Of a DNA stretch of 12,473 nucleotides, positions 1 through 7,393 are shown one piece after another. The notes beneath the pieces are model-generated. The model worked only from the letters and a program-made list of their open reading frames with translations. It was not told the DNA's origin and made no database searches. This DNA is from Bacillota bacterium (GTDB taxonomy: Bacteria > Bacillota > Clostridia > Oscillospirales > Butyricicoccaceae), in the NCBI GenBank assembly GCA_030705725.1, contig JAUZPW010000023.1:1-12473 (forward strand), in the 5' to 3' direction. Positions within the stretch are counted from its first letter, which is position 1, and every line of letters begins with the position of its first letter. Made by a program: the position numbers and the translations under genes.

Positions 1-279
1 CGCCGCGATATTATTGTCGACGGGCTAAATAAGATACCCGGCGTTACCTGCATGCGCCCGTGCGGAAGCTTTTACGTATTCCCGAATATTTCATCGTTCG
101 GCATGTCATCCATGGACTTTGCGACAGGGCTTCTGCAGCAGACGGGAGTTGTGGCGACACCCGGATCGGCTTTCGGAGACGCCGGCGAAGGGTATCTGAG
201 GATGGCTTTCTCGAACTCGGAGGAGAATATAATCGAAGCGGTCCGGCGCATGAGCGATTACTGCGGAAAATTAAAATAA
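1..279 (+). CDS. PLP-dependent aminotransferase, class I/II (C-terminal fragment, 5' end outside window)
   Basis: This is the last 92 codons of an open frame entering from the left edge. It matches the small C-terminal domain of fold-type I aspartate-aminotransferase-like enzymes, which move an amino group between an amino acid and a 2-oxo acid using pyridoxal phosphate. The visible hallmarks are the segment GSFYVFPN (about residues 26-33 of the fragment), the block TPGSAFGDAGEGYLRMAFSN, which has the usual P-G-x-x-F-G spacing and whose Arg normally binds the substrate alpha-carboxylate, and a helical tail. The PLP lysine and the large domain are off the window. The stop lies 25 bases before the kinase start, and no terminator separates them, so they are probably co-transcribed. 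Substrate cannot be assigned from this fragment. The family call is firm. Confidence 0.9.
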   Translation, partial: RRDIIVDGLNKIPGVTCMRPCGSFYVFPNISSFGMSSMDFATGLLQQTGVVATPGSAFGDAGEGYLRMAFSNSEENIIEAVRRMSDYCGKLK

Positions 280-304
280 TATAAATTGCAGTAGGAGGAA
301 AAAC

Positions 305-1324
305 ATGAGCGTTGTAACATTTGGAGAAATTATGCTTCGTCTGGCACCTGAAGGATATCTGCGTTTTACGCAGGCGGACAGGCTTGAAGCCACCTTCGGC
401 GGAGGAGAGGCAAACGTCGCCGTTTCCCTGGCTGAGTTCGGCGAGGAAGCTTATTTTGTAACAAAGCTTCCGAAAAACGACATTGGACAGGCCGCTGTCA
501 ATTCCCTGCGCAAATACGGCGTTGAAACCGCGAAAATTATCCGCGGCGGAAACAGGGTCGGCATTTATTTCTGCGAAAAAGGCGCTTCGCAGCGCCCGAG
601 CAAGGTAATTTACGACAGAGCGGCATCGTCTATCGCTCAGGCGGATATTAACGATTTCGACTGGGATGAAATTTTCAAAGGAGCCGACTGGTTCCACTTT
701 ACCGGTATTACTCCGGCTTTGGGCGGCAATCTGCCTGAAATCTGTCTGGCTGCCTGCAAAAAAGCAAAGGAAAAAAACATTAAAATATCCTGCGACTTAA
801 ATTACAGAAAAAAACTGTGGACAAAGAATCAGGCCCGCGAAACCATGTCGAAGCTCGCTCCTTTTGTCGACGTTTGCATTGCCAACGAAGAAGACGCATC
901 GGACGTGTTCGGAATCAGCGCGAAGCATTCCGACGTTACAAGCGGAAAGCTTGATACGCAGGCTTATATTGGAGTGGCTCAGGAGCTAACCGAGAAGTTT
1001 AAGTTCCAGGCTGTTGCGATTACGCTTCGCAAATCGCTCTCGGCCAGCGACAATCTTTGGAGCGGCATGCTTTATAAAGACGGCGCAGCGTACTTCTCAA
1101 AGGAATATCCGGTTCATATCGTAGACCGCGTCGGCGGCGGAGACAGCTTTGGAGCCGGCCTCATTTACTCGATGCGCAAGGGTATGGAGCCGCAGAACAT
1201 AATCAATTTCGCGGTCGCGGCATCCTGCCTTAAACACTCGATAGAAGGCGACTTCAACATGGTCACTGTAGACGAAGTACAAAACCTCGCCGGCGGAGAC
1301 GGATCCGGCAGAGTGCAAAGATAA
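305..1324 (+). CDS. kdgK: PfkB-family sugar kinase, probable 2-keto-3-deoxygluconate kinase
   Basis: This 339-residue cytoplasmic kinase is of normal length for the PfkB/ribokinase family. It probably phosphorylates 2-keto-3-deoxy-D-gluconate with ATP to give KDPG, the substrate of KDPG aldolase. The N-terminal substrate-binding block is GEIMLRLAP (7-15) followed by FGGGEANVAVSLAEFG (31-46). The second PfkB signature is DRVGGGDSFGAG (274-285), with the catalytic base at Asp280. The usual DTxGAGD reads DRVGGGD, a change I associate with clostridial KDG-kinase-like proteins. The start is fixed by an AGGAGGA ribosome binding site at 293-299, six bases upstream. The tail GGDGSGRVQR (330-339) looks non-conserved. 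Its neighbours (aminotransferase before, metal-dependent hydrolase 21 bases after) suggest a sugar-acid or amino-sugar-acid pathway. Related alternatives are 5-dehydro-2-deoxygluconokinase or fructokinase, but the N-terminal block fits KDG kinase better. Confidence 0.85.
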   Translation: MSVVTFGEIMLRLAPEGYLRFTQADRLEATFGGGEANVAVSLAEFGEEAYFVTKLPKNDIGQAAVNSLRKYGVETAKIIRGGNRVGIYFCEKGASQRPSKVIYDRAASSIAQADINDFDWDEIFKGADWFHFTGITPALGGNLPEICLAACKKAKEKNIKISCDLNYRKKLWTKNQARETMSKLAPFVDVCIANEEDASDVFGISAKHSDVTSGKLDTQAYIGVAQELTEKFKFQAVAITLRKSLSASDNLWSGMLYKDGAAYFSKEYPVHIVDRVGGGDSFGAGLIYSMRKGMEPQNIINFAVAASCLKHSIEGDFNMVTVDEVQNLAGGDGSGRVQR

Positions 1325-1345
1325 AGGTAAAAAGGAGGGTCGCTC

Positions 1346-2281
1346 ATGATAGTTGATGCACATGTCCATATTTTCCCCAGAATCGAAGGTTACGGTCCTA
1401 AGGGAAAAATACGCAGCGCGTCATACGGAATGGTCGACCAGGGCGACGGAATCCCTATTCATGCTTTGCCACCGCTCTGTGAACTGACAAAGCATACGCG
1501 TGAAATGCTTCTTAGCAATATGGAATGGGCGGGCGTGGACCGCGCCGTGCTGCTTCAATGCCCATGCTACGGTGACTGGAGCGAATATGTACTCGAAACA
1601 TGCAGGTTATACCCCGATAAGTTTATCGGAGCTGCGTTTTTTGACCCGTGGCGTTCCGACGCGAAGGAGTATTACGAAAAGAATATAGCGAACGGCCCCT
1701 GGCAGAACGTTAAAATCGAATTTTCGCAGGCGGGCGGCTTATGCGGAGTTTACCCGGACGCCGACCTTAATTCTGAAGATATGCAATGGCTCTGGGACAG
1801 GCTGGAGCTTGAAAACAAAACGGTTTCTTTCGACTTGGGCGAACCCGGAGACAGGTCTTACCAGACGGAGCAGATAGGAAAGATCGCAAAAAAGCATCCG
1901 GGTCTGAGGATTGTGCTTTGCCATGTCGGCCAGCCGTCTTATCGTCTGAGGGAAGAACACGAGCTCAAAATTGCCTGGGAAAAGCAGATTATGCTCGGGC
2001 TTCTGCCAAACGTCTGGTTCGATGTTTCGGCGATGCCTTACCATGTTCAGAATGAAGAGGAATATCCGTTTCCGAGCACGAAGAAGTATTTTATTGAGGC
2101 GCTCGAGATGATAGGGCCCAAAAAACTGATGTGGGGCTCGGATATACCGTGGCTGCTTGGAATTGCAACATACAGGCAGCTTGTAAGCCACGCAAAGCAT
2201 CTGGTGGAGGACCTGTCTGAACAGTCGAAACGCAAAATTCTTTGCGAAAACGCTATTCAGGTTTACTGGGACAGAGGTTAA
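1346..2281 (+). CDS. Amidohydrolase-2 family metal-dependent hydrolase (TIM barrel)
   Basis: This 311-residue cytoplasmic protein belongs to the amidohydrolase superfamily, amidohydrolase-2 group (relatives of ACMS decarboxylase and sugar lactonases). Strand 1 gives the metal-binding HxH motif (His6, His8 in VDAHVHIF). A later His lies in VLCHVGQPS (His193), and the strand-8 Asp is Asp266 in WGSDIPWL. The segment around 160-166 (VSFDLGE), where many relatives carry another metal-ligand His, has none, so the metal site may be reduced to one ion or use another ligand. AAGGAGG at 1332-1338 sets the start. It is the last gene of the operon with the aminotransferase and KDG kinase, so a sugar-acid lactone or related intermediate is a plausible substrate, but that is inference from position only. 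Reaction unknown; superfamily call firm. Confidence 0.82.
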   Translation: MIVDAHVHIFPRIEGYGPKGKIRSASYGMVDQGDGIPIHALPPLCELTKHTREMLLSNMEWAGVDRAVLLQCPCYGDWSEYVLETCRLYPDKFIGAAFFDPWRSDAKEYYEKNIANGPWQNVKIEFSQAGGLCGVYPDADLNSEDMQWLWDRLELENKTVSFDLGEPGDRSYQTEQIGKIAKKHPGLRIVLCHVGQPSYRLREEHELKIAWEKQIMLGLLPNVWFDVSAMPYHVQNEEEYPFPSTKKYFIEALEMIGPKKLMWGSDIPWLLGIATYRQLVSHAKHLVEDLSEQSKRKILCENAIQVYWDRG

Positions 2282-2293
2282 ATACTTTAGCTT

Positions 2294-2333
2294 AAAAAAA
2301 GATGTTTAGGGTTAAACCCTAAACATCTTTTTT
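2294..2333. terminator. Bidirectional intrinsic terminator between convergent operons
   Basis: The arms GATGTTTAGGGTT (2301-2313) and AACCCTAAACATC (2315-2327) are perfect complements. They are flanked by seven A on the left and six T on the right, so the hairpin is followed by a U tract on either strand. It lies 12 bases after the hydrolase stop and 16 bases beyond the stop of the minus-strand TolC-like gene, so it can end both transcripts. Confidence 0.93.
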
Positions 2334-2349
2334 ATTATCTTTTTAACCC

Positions 2350-3429
2350 TTAGGAGCCGCTCTTCATCTGATTATACCTAAGAAAAGCAAGATAGAGATT
2401 CTCCCGCTGGGAAGAAAGAGCAATATCGGACTGAATTTTAGAAAGCTCCAAACCGTTCAGCTGCAGTATTGATATATATCCGTACTGATATTTTAGCTTA
2501 GCGTTTTCATATGCCGTATTTTTTACCTTGTATGCGCTCAAAGCGGTCTTATAGGCGTTATATGCGTCCGAAAGGGCGTTATATTGCTGCTGAAAGCTCA
2601 AAACGGCATTATTTTTGGCCTGCTCAATAGATACCGTCAGCGTATCCATTTTACTGTAGTCCTTTATCGTCGCCTCTTTTCTTACCTCGAGCGCGGCTTC
2701 GAGAGCCTTTACCGAAACGTTGTTTGCAAGCATCGCGGTATTGTCGTCTGAAAAGCTGATCGACGGTATTGTCGAAAACGCTGCTTCATCTATTGCGGGA
2801 GCGGCGACCTCAACGCCGGTATCCTCAGTTTTAAGGCCAAGCCCGGTGATAAGCGACTGGAGGTCGCTTTTTGTTTTCTGCTGCTGGGATGCATACGAAT
2901 CCGAATATGTAGCAAGCTCAAGGCTTATTGAGTCAAATTCATTTTGCGAAAGGTATCCGGCTTTCAGCTTCGCGTCAGCCGCCGCAAACTCCTGTTTTTC
3001 ATATTCAAGCTGTTTTAGCTTACACTGCTCCTGCGTGAGATCAGTGTTATAGGCGAAGTAAAGCTGCTTTGCCTTTAACACGAGCTGCTGCACGTTTTTG
3101 TCGTATTGCATTTTTTGGTTCAGGTAAACGATATAATAATTGTCGCGGTTAGCCTTATTGGCGTTATAAGACGACGTCAGGGTCGCGCTGGGGCTTTCTG
3201 CGTTTGCCTTTTTGAGACTTTCGACTATTTTATAAAAGTCGGAATAATCGCTTTCGGCGTCTTTCAGATCGGCGTTCAGCTTCTTAAGGTCCTCGCTGCT
3301 GCTGACCATGATTTTTTCGATCGTGTCAAGAGATACGACGGTTTTGCCGGAATCGGCCGCTTTTGCGCAGGGCGCCAGTATGGACACGCAGATAATTAGA
3401 GATGCGGCAAGAGAGACCCCTTTTTTCAT
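2350..3429 (-). CDS. TolC-family (outer membrane efflux protein-like) secreted protein
   Basis: This 359-residue protein has a signal peptide (residues 1-24: MKK, hydrophobic stretch, cleavage after AKA) and an almost wholly helical, Gln/Ala/Lys-rich mature chain. Two copies of a TolC-type helical repeat end are visible: AKLKAGYLSQNEF (about 153-165) and AKLKYQYGYISILQLN (about 310-325), each followed by a long amphipathic helix, which is the internal duplication typical of TolC/OEP proteins. It is short for the family (usually about 420-480), and I see no clear beta-barrel strands. An in-frame GTG at 3438 overlaps the ribosome binding site AAAGGG (3438-3443), so the ATG at 3429, eight bases beyond it, is preferred. 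Last gene of the exporter operon, 15 bases after the adaptor stop. In diderms TolC is the outer-membrane duct; here it may be a surface or wall-spanning extension. No LPxTG or classical lipobox is seen. Confidence 0.78.
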   Translation of the reverse strand: MKKGVSLAASLIICVSILAPCAKAADSGKTVVSLDTIEKIMVSSSEDLKKLNADLKDAESDYSDFYKIVESLKKANAESPSATLTSSYNANKANRDNYYIVYLNQKMQYDKNVQQLVLKAKQLYFAYNTDLTQEQCKLKQLEYEKQEFAAADAKLKAGYLSQNEFDSISLELATYSDSYASQQQKTKSDLQSLITGLGLKTEDTGVEVAAPAIDEAAFSTIPSISFSDDNTAMLANNVSVKALEAALEVRKEATIKDYSKMDTLTVSIEQAKNNAVLSFQQQYNALSDAYNAYKTALSAYKVKNTAYENAKLKYQYGYISILQLNGLELSKIQSDIALSSQRENLYLAFLRYNQMKSGS

Positions 3430-3437
3430 TGTAAACA

Positions 3438-3443
3438 CCCTTT
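3438..3443 (-). promoter_or_regulatory. Ribosome binding site deciding the TolC-like start
   Basis: AAAGGG on the minus strand ends eight bases before the ATG at 3429. The alternative GTG start at 3438 would use the last G of this same site, which leaves it with no ribosome binding site of its own. Confidence 0.65.
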
Positions 3444-3444
3444 T

Positions 3445-4824
3445 CTAGACAATGGTCTTAACCACATGGAACGCGCTGCTCTCGTTTATTGCGGTGTTGC
3501 CCTCGAGAACCACCTGGGCTTCGGGAGTTAAGCCGTCTGTTACTTCAATGTAAGCGTACCTTTTTTCGCCAAGTTTAACGGGCACTTTTTTTAGCTTATT
3601 ATTTTCGACTATGTAAACATACGGGTCGGAGTTTATGGATAAGACAGATTTTACGGGAATGTAGAGCTTTCGGTTTACATTGTCCGGGATAAGCTTCGCG
3701 CTTGCCAGCATTCCGGATTTAAGTCCGCTTCCGGTTTCCCCGATCGCTATCTTAACATCGACAAGCCCCGTTTTTTCATCTGTGGCGTCGGCTATTTCAT
3801 AAACCTTACCTTCTGTTGTCCGGCCTGTTCCGAGGAGCGTTACCTCGGCTTTCATTCCGATATGCACATCGGCTGCGCCTTTTTCCGTAACGTGAAGAGC
3901 CATCTCCATATTATTGCCGCCGACGATCTCCATCACGGGCGTCTGCGGGGGAATTATATCTCCCGTTTTAACATTGCTGACGGCGACATATCCCGGGCCG
4001 GGAGCTTTAACCGACGTGTTGTCAAGCTTTCTTTTAATGATGTCGACCGCCGCTTTGGCCGAGTTCATCTGAGATTCGGCGCTCTTTACATTTTCGGGGT
4101 TTATCGTGCCGGTAGTCAGCCTTAAATCATCCTGAGCATTTTTCAAAGCAAGACTGGCGTTTTTAAGCCTGGTGTCGGCGCTGTTTAACGCGGTTTTGGC
4201 AGAGGCTTTCGCTATTTCAAGCTGCGCCGCAGCAGAATCCATCTTGCTTTTCGCGTTGTCAAGCGAATATTTGCTTTCTTCATTGAGCGAAACGAGAAGC
4301 TTAATGCGTTCGTAATCCGTTTTAGCCATATTGTAGGCCGACTGAGCCGCCGCGACCGAAGTATTGTTGTTATACTGTTCCTTTGTGAGCTCATAAGCAG
4401 ATTCCGCATCCCTGAGTTCATTTTCTGCACGCAGGAGCGCCTGCTTAAGCTGCATTTCAGATTGCTTTACGGCGCCGCCGGATACCTTTTCAAAATTTGC
4501 TTCCGCGGATTTATAATTAGCCTCGGCCTGGTTATACTGCAGCAAAATGTCCGCATTGTCCACGGTAAAAAGAATATCGTCCTTTTTAACGGCCTGGCCC
4601 GGCTTTACATTTACCGAGAGCACCCTTCCGCCGGTATCCGAGATAACCGGCATGCTTAATCCGGCTGAAATCTGGCCGCTGTAGTCTACATCGCTTGCAA
4701 GACTGCCTGGTTTTACCTTGACCGTCGTTATATATACGGCGCCGGACGGACGCATCAACATTGAAACAATCACCGCGACCAAAATGATAATGGCCGATAC
4801 GCCGATTATAATCTTTTTTTTCAT
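3445..4824 (-). CDS. HlyD/MacA-like membrane fusion protein (long adaptor with coiled-coil hairpin)
   Basis: This 459-residue adaptor has an N-terminal membrane anchor (about 4-24, MKKKII then hydrophobic) with the rest outside the membrane. In order: a first barrel/lipoyl half (30-90, containing GGRVLSVNVKPGQAVKKDD), a very long Ala/Lys/Asn-rich coiled-coil hairpin (about 93-268), the second lipoyl half (KAPGPGYVAVSNVKTGDIIPP, about 273-293), a beta barrel (305-380) and a membrane-proximal domain (385-459). This is the layout of MacA/RND-type periplasmic adaptors, which link an inner-membrane pump to TolC. AAAGGGGG lies nine bases before the start. It sits between the short adaptor (19 bases) and the TolC-like gene (15 bases). 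The hairpin is long enough to contact a TolC-type partner. Substrate unknown. Confidence 0.9.
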   Translation of the reverse strand: MKKKIIIGVSAIIILVAVIVSMLMRPSGAVYITTVKVKPGSLASDVDYSGQISAGLSMPVISDTGGRVLSVNVKPGQAVKKDDILFTVDNADILLQYNQAEANYKSAEANFEKVSGGAVKQSEMQLKQALLRAENELRDAESAYELTKEQYNNNTSVAAAQSAYNMAKTDYERIKLLVSLNEESKYSLDNAKSKMDSAAAQLEIAKASAKTALNSADTRLKNASLALKNAQDDLRLTTGTINPENVKSAESQMNSAKAAVDIIKRKLDNTSVKAPGPGYVAVSNVKTGDIIPPQTPVMEIVGGNNMEMALHVTEKGAADVHIGMKAEVTLLGTGRTTEGKVYEIADATDEKTGLVDVKIAIGETGSGLKSGMLASAKLIPDNVNRKLYIPVKSVLSINSDPYVYIVENNKLKKVPVKLGEKRYAYIEVTDGLTPEAQVVLEGNTAINESSAFHVVKTIV

Positions 4825-4843
4825 TGCGGGAAACCCCCTTTTC

Positions 4844-5494
4844 TCAATAATGGATAGTAACGCTTGCGTTCATCCCAAAAGCCATAGGAAGGTTATCCCT
4901 GTTATCTATCTTGACTTTTACGGGAATAAGCTGGGTGACCTTGTTATATGTGCCGCTGGTCGAAAAGCCGGAAACGCCGGAAAAGTATGTCTGGGTAGTG
5001 CTCTCGATCTCGGTTACTTTTCCGTGAAAAACCTTACCCTTATACGCGTCTATTCTGACGTCGACATCTTGCCCAACGGCGATTTTCATTATTTTCGTTT
5101 CTTCTATATTGACGCCTATGTACATGTTGTTCGTATCCGCTATTACCGCCAGCTGGGCGCCGGGGGCGACCGTCTGCCCCGCCTGCGCGTCGCATTTGAC
5201 AACGGTGCCGTCTACCGGAGAGGTGAGATAGGGAAGTACCTCCTGCCGGCCGAGAACTTCACCGCTTTCAACATAATCGCCGTTTCTGACATCCCATTCG
5301 AGCAGCTTCCCGGGGGATGCCGCAGTTATGGTATACATTTTTGCAGTTACTTTTGCGTTATCCGTGTTGAATGTGCTCGCCGAAAGGGATATAAAATAGA
5401 TCCCGACGGCGCCGCCGATAATTACAACCGCCGCAAACAGGGTGTAAATAAGTTTTCTTTGAGCGGGTTTCAGGTTCATCAAAGGGTTTTTCAT
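4844..5494 (-). CDS. EmrA/HlyD-like secretion adaptor lacking the coiled-coil hairpin
   Basis: This 216-residue protein has one N-terminal transmembrane helix (about 15-36) and an extracytoplasmic EmrA-like segment FNTDNAKVTAKMYTITA (42-58). Next come the two lipoyl halves joined almost directly: GKLLEWDVRNGDYVESGEV (62-80) and SPVDGTVVKCDAQAGQTVAPG (92-112). A beta-barrel region (120-216) ends in PMAFGMNASVTIHY. Ordinary EmrA/HlyD proteins put a long helical hairpin between the lipoyl halves; here only about ten residues lie there, so it cannot reach a TolC-like duct alone. It is downstream of the ABC pair (18 bases) with a good AAGGAG eight bases before its ATG. It may stabilise the pump or bind substrate at the membrane face. 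Family call is firm; the role is inferred. Confidence 0.87.
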   Translation of the reverse strand: MKNPLMNLKPAQRKLIYTLFAAVVIIGGAVGIYFISLSASTFNTDNAKVTAKMYTITAASPGKLLEWDVRNGDYVESGEVLGRQEVLPYLTSPVDGTVVKCDAQAGQTVAPGAQLAVIADTNNMYIGVNIEETKIMKIAVGQDVDVRIDAYKGKVFHGKVTEIESTTQTYFSGVSGFSTSGTYNKVTQLIPVKVKIDNRDNLPMAFGMNASVTIHY

Positions 5495-5512
5495 AGTATC
5501 AGCTCCTTAGCC

Positions 5513-7393
5513 TTATGCTGTTTCGGTTTTATTTTCAAACTGGCTCAGATAGAGTTCAGCGTAATAGCCTCCTTTTTTCAAAAGCTCCTCGTGCTTTCCC
5601 TGCTCGACGATGTTGCCGTCCTTCATCATAAGTATAAGATCGGCGTCTCGTATAGTTGACAGGCGGTGGGCTATGACAAAGCTGGTCCGGTCCCTCATAA
5701 GGCCTTCCATCGCCTTTTGAATGAGTATTTCGGTGCGGGTGTCGACCGAGCTTGTTGCCTCGTCCAGAATTAGTATTTTTGGGTCGGAGAGGATGGTCCG
5801 CGCTATTGTCAGAAGCTGCTTCTGACCCTGTGAGATATTTCCGGCATCCTCATTTATGACCATGTTATAGCCGCCGGGCAAAGCGTGTATAAATTCGTCG
5901 CAGTGGGCTGCTTTAGAAGCTTCAATAACTTCCTCGTCGGTCGCGCCGAAGCTTCCGTAACGGATATTCTCCATTATTGTGTCGTGGTAAAGCCAGGCGT
6001 CCTGAAGCACCATTCCGAACATCGAGCGGAGGTCTTTTCTCCTGTAATCTCTGATGTCGTGCCCGTCAATGACGATCGAGCCTGACGTTACGTCGTAAAA
6101 ACGCATCAAAAGCTTTATAATCGTGGTTTTTCCGGCGCCGGTATGCCCGACGATAGCAATCCTTTGGCCGGCTTTTATTTCAGAGGAAAAATCATGGATA
6201 ATTGTTTTATCGGCGCTGTAGCCGAACACCACGTCCCGGAAGCTGACTTCGCCGTTTACTTTTTCGGGCATCGCCGGATTTTCCGCTTCGGGTATTTCCT
6301 CATCGGCGTTTAAGAATTCAAAAACACGCTCGGCAGCAGCCGCGGTCGACTGGAGAGTGTTCGCGACGTTTGCAATCTGCGCGATAGGCTGCATAAACGA
6401 ACGGACATACTGGATAAAAGCCTGTATATCGCCGATCGTTATAGCCCTGTGAACCGCAAGATAGCCGCCAAGGATGCAGACGGCGACATAGCCTATATTT
6501 CCGACAAAAGTCATTACCGGCATCATAAGACCGGATAAAAACTGGGATTTCCAGGCGGAACGGTACAGATCGTCGTTTATTTTCGTGAATTCGTCGACGG
6601 CGTCCTGTTCGCCGTTAAAAACCTGCACTACGTTATGCCCGGAGTAATTTTCTTCAATGTGGCCGTTAATCTGGCCGAGAAATTTCTGCTGATCCTTGAA
6701 ATGCTTCTGGGATTTTTTTATGATAAACATCAGGAGCGAGAAGGAAAGCGGAAGTATGAGAAAAGTAACGATGGTCATCCTTATGCTTATTGTAAGCATC
6801 ATTATGAGAACGCCGATTACTGTGGAAACGGAAGTAATCAGCTGCGTAAGGCTCTGGTTAAGCGTCTGGCTTATCGTATCGACATCGTTCGTTACGCGGG
6901 AAAGAACCTCGCCGTGCGTGCGGGAATCAAAATACTGGAACGGCAGCCGGTTCATCTTCTCAGAAATATCCCTGCGGAGCCGGAATGTGATTTTCATCGA
7001 GACGCCGGACATTATATAGCCCTGCGCATAGGAGAAAACCGCGGAGATTATATAAAGGAAGACAAGCAGCACTATGCACTTTGCTATATAATCGAAGTCG
7101 GTTAAAAGCCCCGTGCCCAAAGCGTAGGCCATTAAGCCCTCGAAAAGCTTGGTGGTCGCCTTACCCAGTATCTTGGGGCCGATTATTGAGAAAACGGAGG
7201 AGGCCGCGGCGAAACACATTACTATTACAATTGAAAGCTTAAAATCGGATATATAATTTAAGAGCCTTTTTATCGTGCCCTTAAAATCCTTGGCCTTTTC
7301 AACGGCTCCCATCCCGCCGCCCATATGACCGCCCATGCGGCCGCCCGCCATACCGCCTCTGTGCTGAGACGGTCTTTTGGATTCTTCACTCAT
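5513..7393 (-). CDS. ABC exporter half-transporter, catalytically complete subunit (MdlB/TM288-like)
   Basis: This 626-residue type IV ABC exporter subunit has six membrane helices (about 50-345) fused to a nucleotide-binding domain (380-626). Visible motifs are Walker A GHTGAGKT (416-423), Q-loop Gln464, signature ISQGQ (520-524), Walker B LILDE with catalytic Glu545, and switch His576 in IAHRLST. The signature is SQGQ instead of SGGQ, as in the partner of degenerate heterodimeric exporters. A Gly/Met/His-rich cytoplasmic stretch (about 11-30) precedes the first helix and is typical of this clostridial group. Its ATG overlaps the TGA of the upstream ABC gene by four bases, with GGAGGA inside the end of that gene, so translation is probably coupled and the two form a heterodimer. 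Likely drug, lipid or peptide export; substrate unknown. Confidence 0.95.
   Translation of the reverse strand: MSEESKRPSQHRGGMAGGRMGGHMGGGMGAVEKAKDFKGTIKRLLNYISDFKLSIVIVMCFAAASSVFSIIGPKILGKATTKLFEGLMAYALGTGLLTDFDYIAKCIVLLVFLYIISAVFSYAQGYIMSGVSMKITFRLRRDISEKMNRLPFQYFDSRTHGEVLSRVTNDVDTISQTLNQSLTQLITSVSTVIGVLIMMLTISIRMTIVTFLILPLSFSLLMFIIKKSQKHFKDQQKFLGQINGHIEENYSGHNVVQVFNGEQDAVDEFTKINDDLYRSAWKSQFLSGLMMPVMTFVGNIGYVAVCILGGYLAVHRAITIGDIQAFIQYVRSFMQPIAQIANVANTLQSTAAAAERVFEFLNADEEIPEAENPAMPEKVNGEVSFRDVVFGYSADKTIIHDFSSEIKAGQRIAIVGHTGAGKTTIIKLLMRFYDVTSGSIVIDGHDIRDYRRKDLRSMFGMVLQDAWLYHDTIMENIRYGSFGATDEEVIEASKAAHCDEFIHALPGGYNMVINEDAGNISQGQKQLLTIARTILSDPKILILDEATSSVDTRTEILIQKAMEGLMRDRTSFVIAHRLSTIRDADLILMMKDGNIVEQGKHEELLKKGGYYAELYLSQFENKTETA

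Noticed and set aside
44..697. A 217-codon minus-strand open frame across the aminotransferase-kinase junction.
   Set aside because: It crosses two genes with clear conserved motifs on the other strand, and its predicted protein is low-complexity Arg/Ser-rich.
4718..5659. A 313-codon plus-strand open frame opposite the adaptor genes.
   Set aside because: It lies antisense to two genes with clear family motifs, has no ribosome binding site and its translation shows no recognisable domain.
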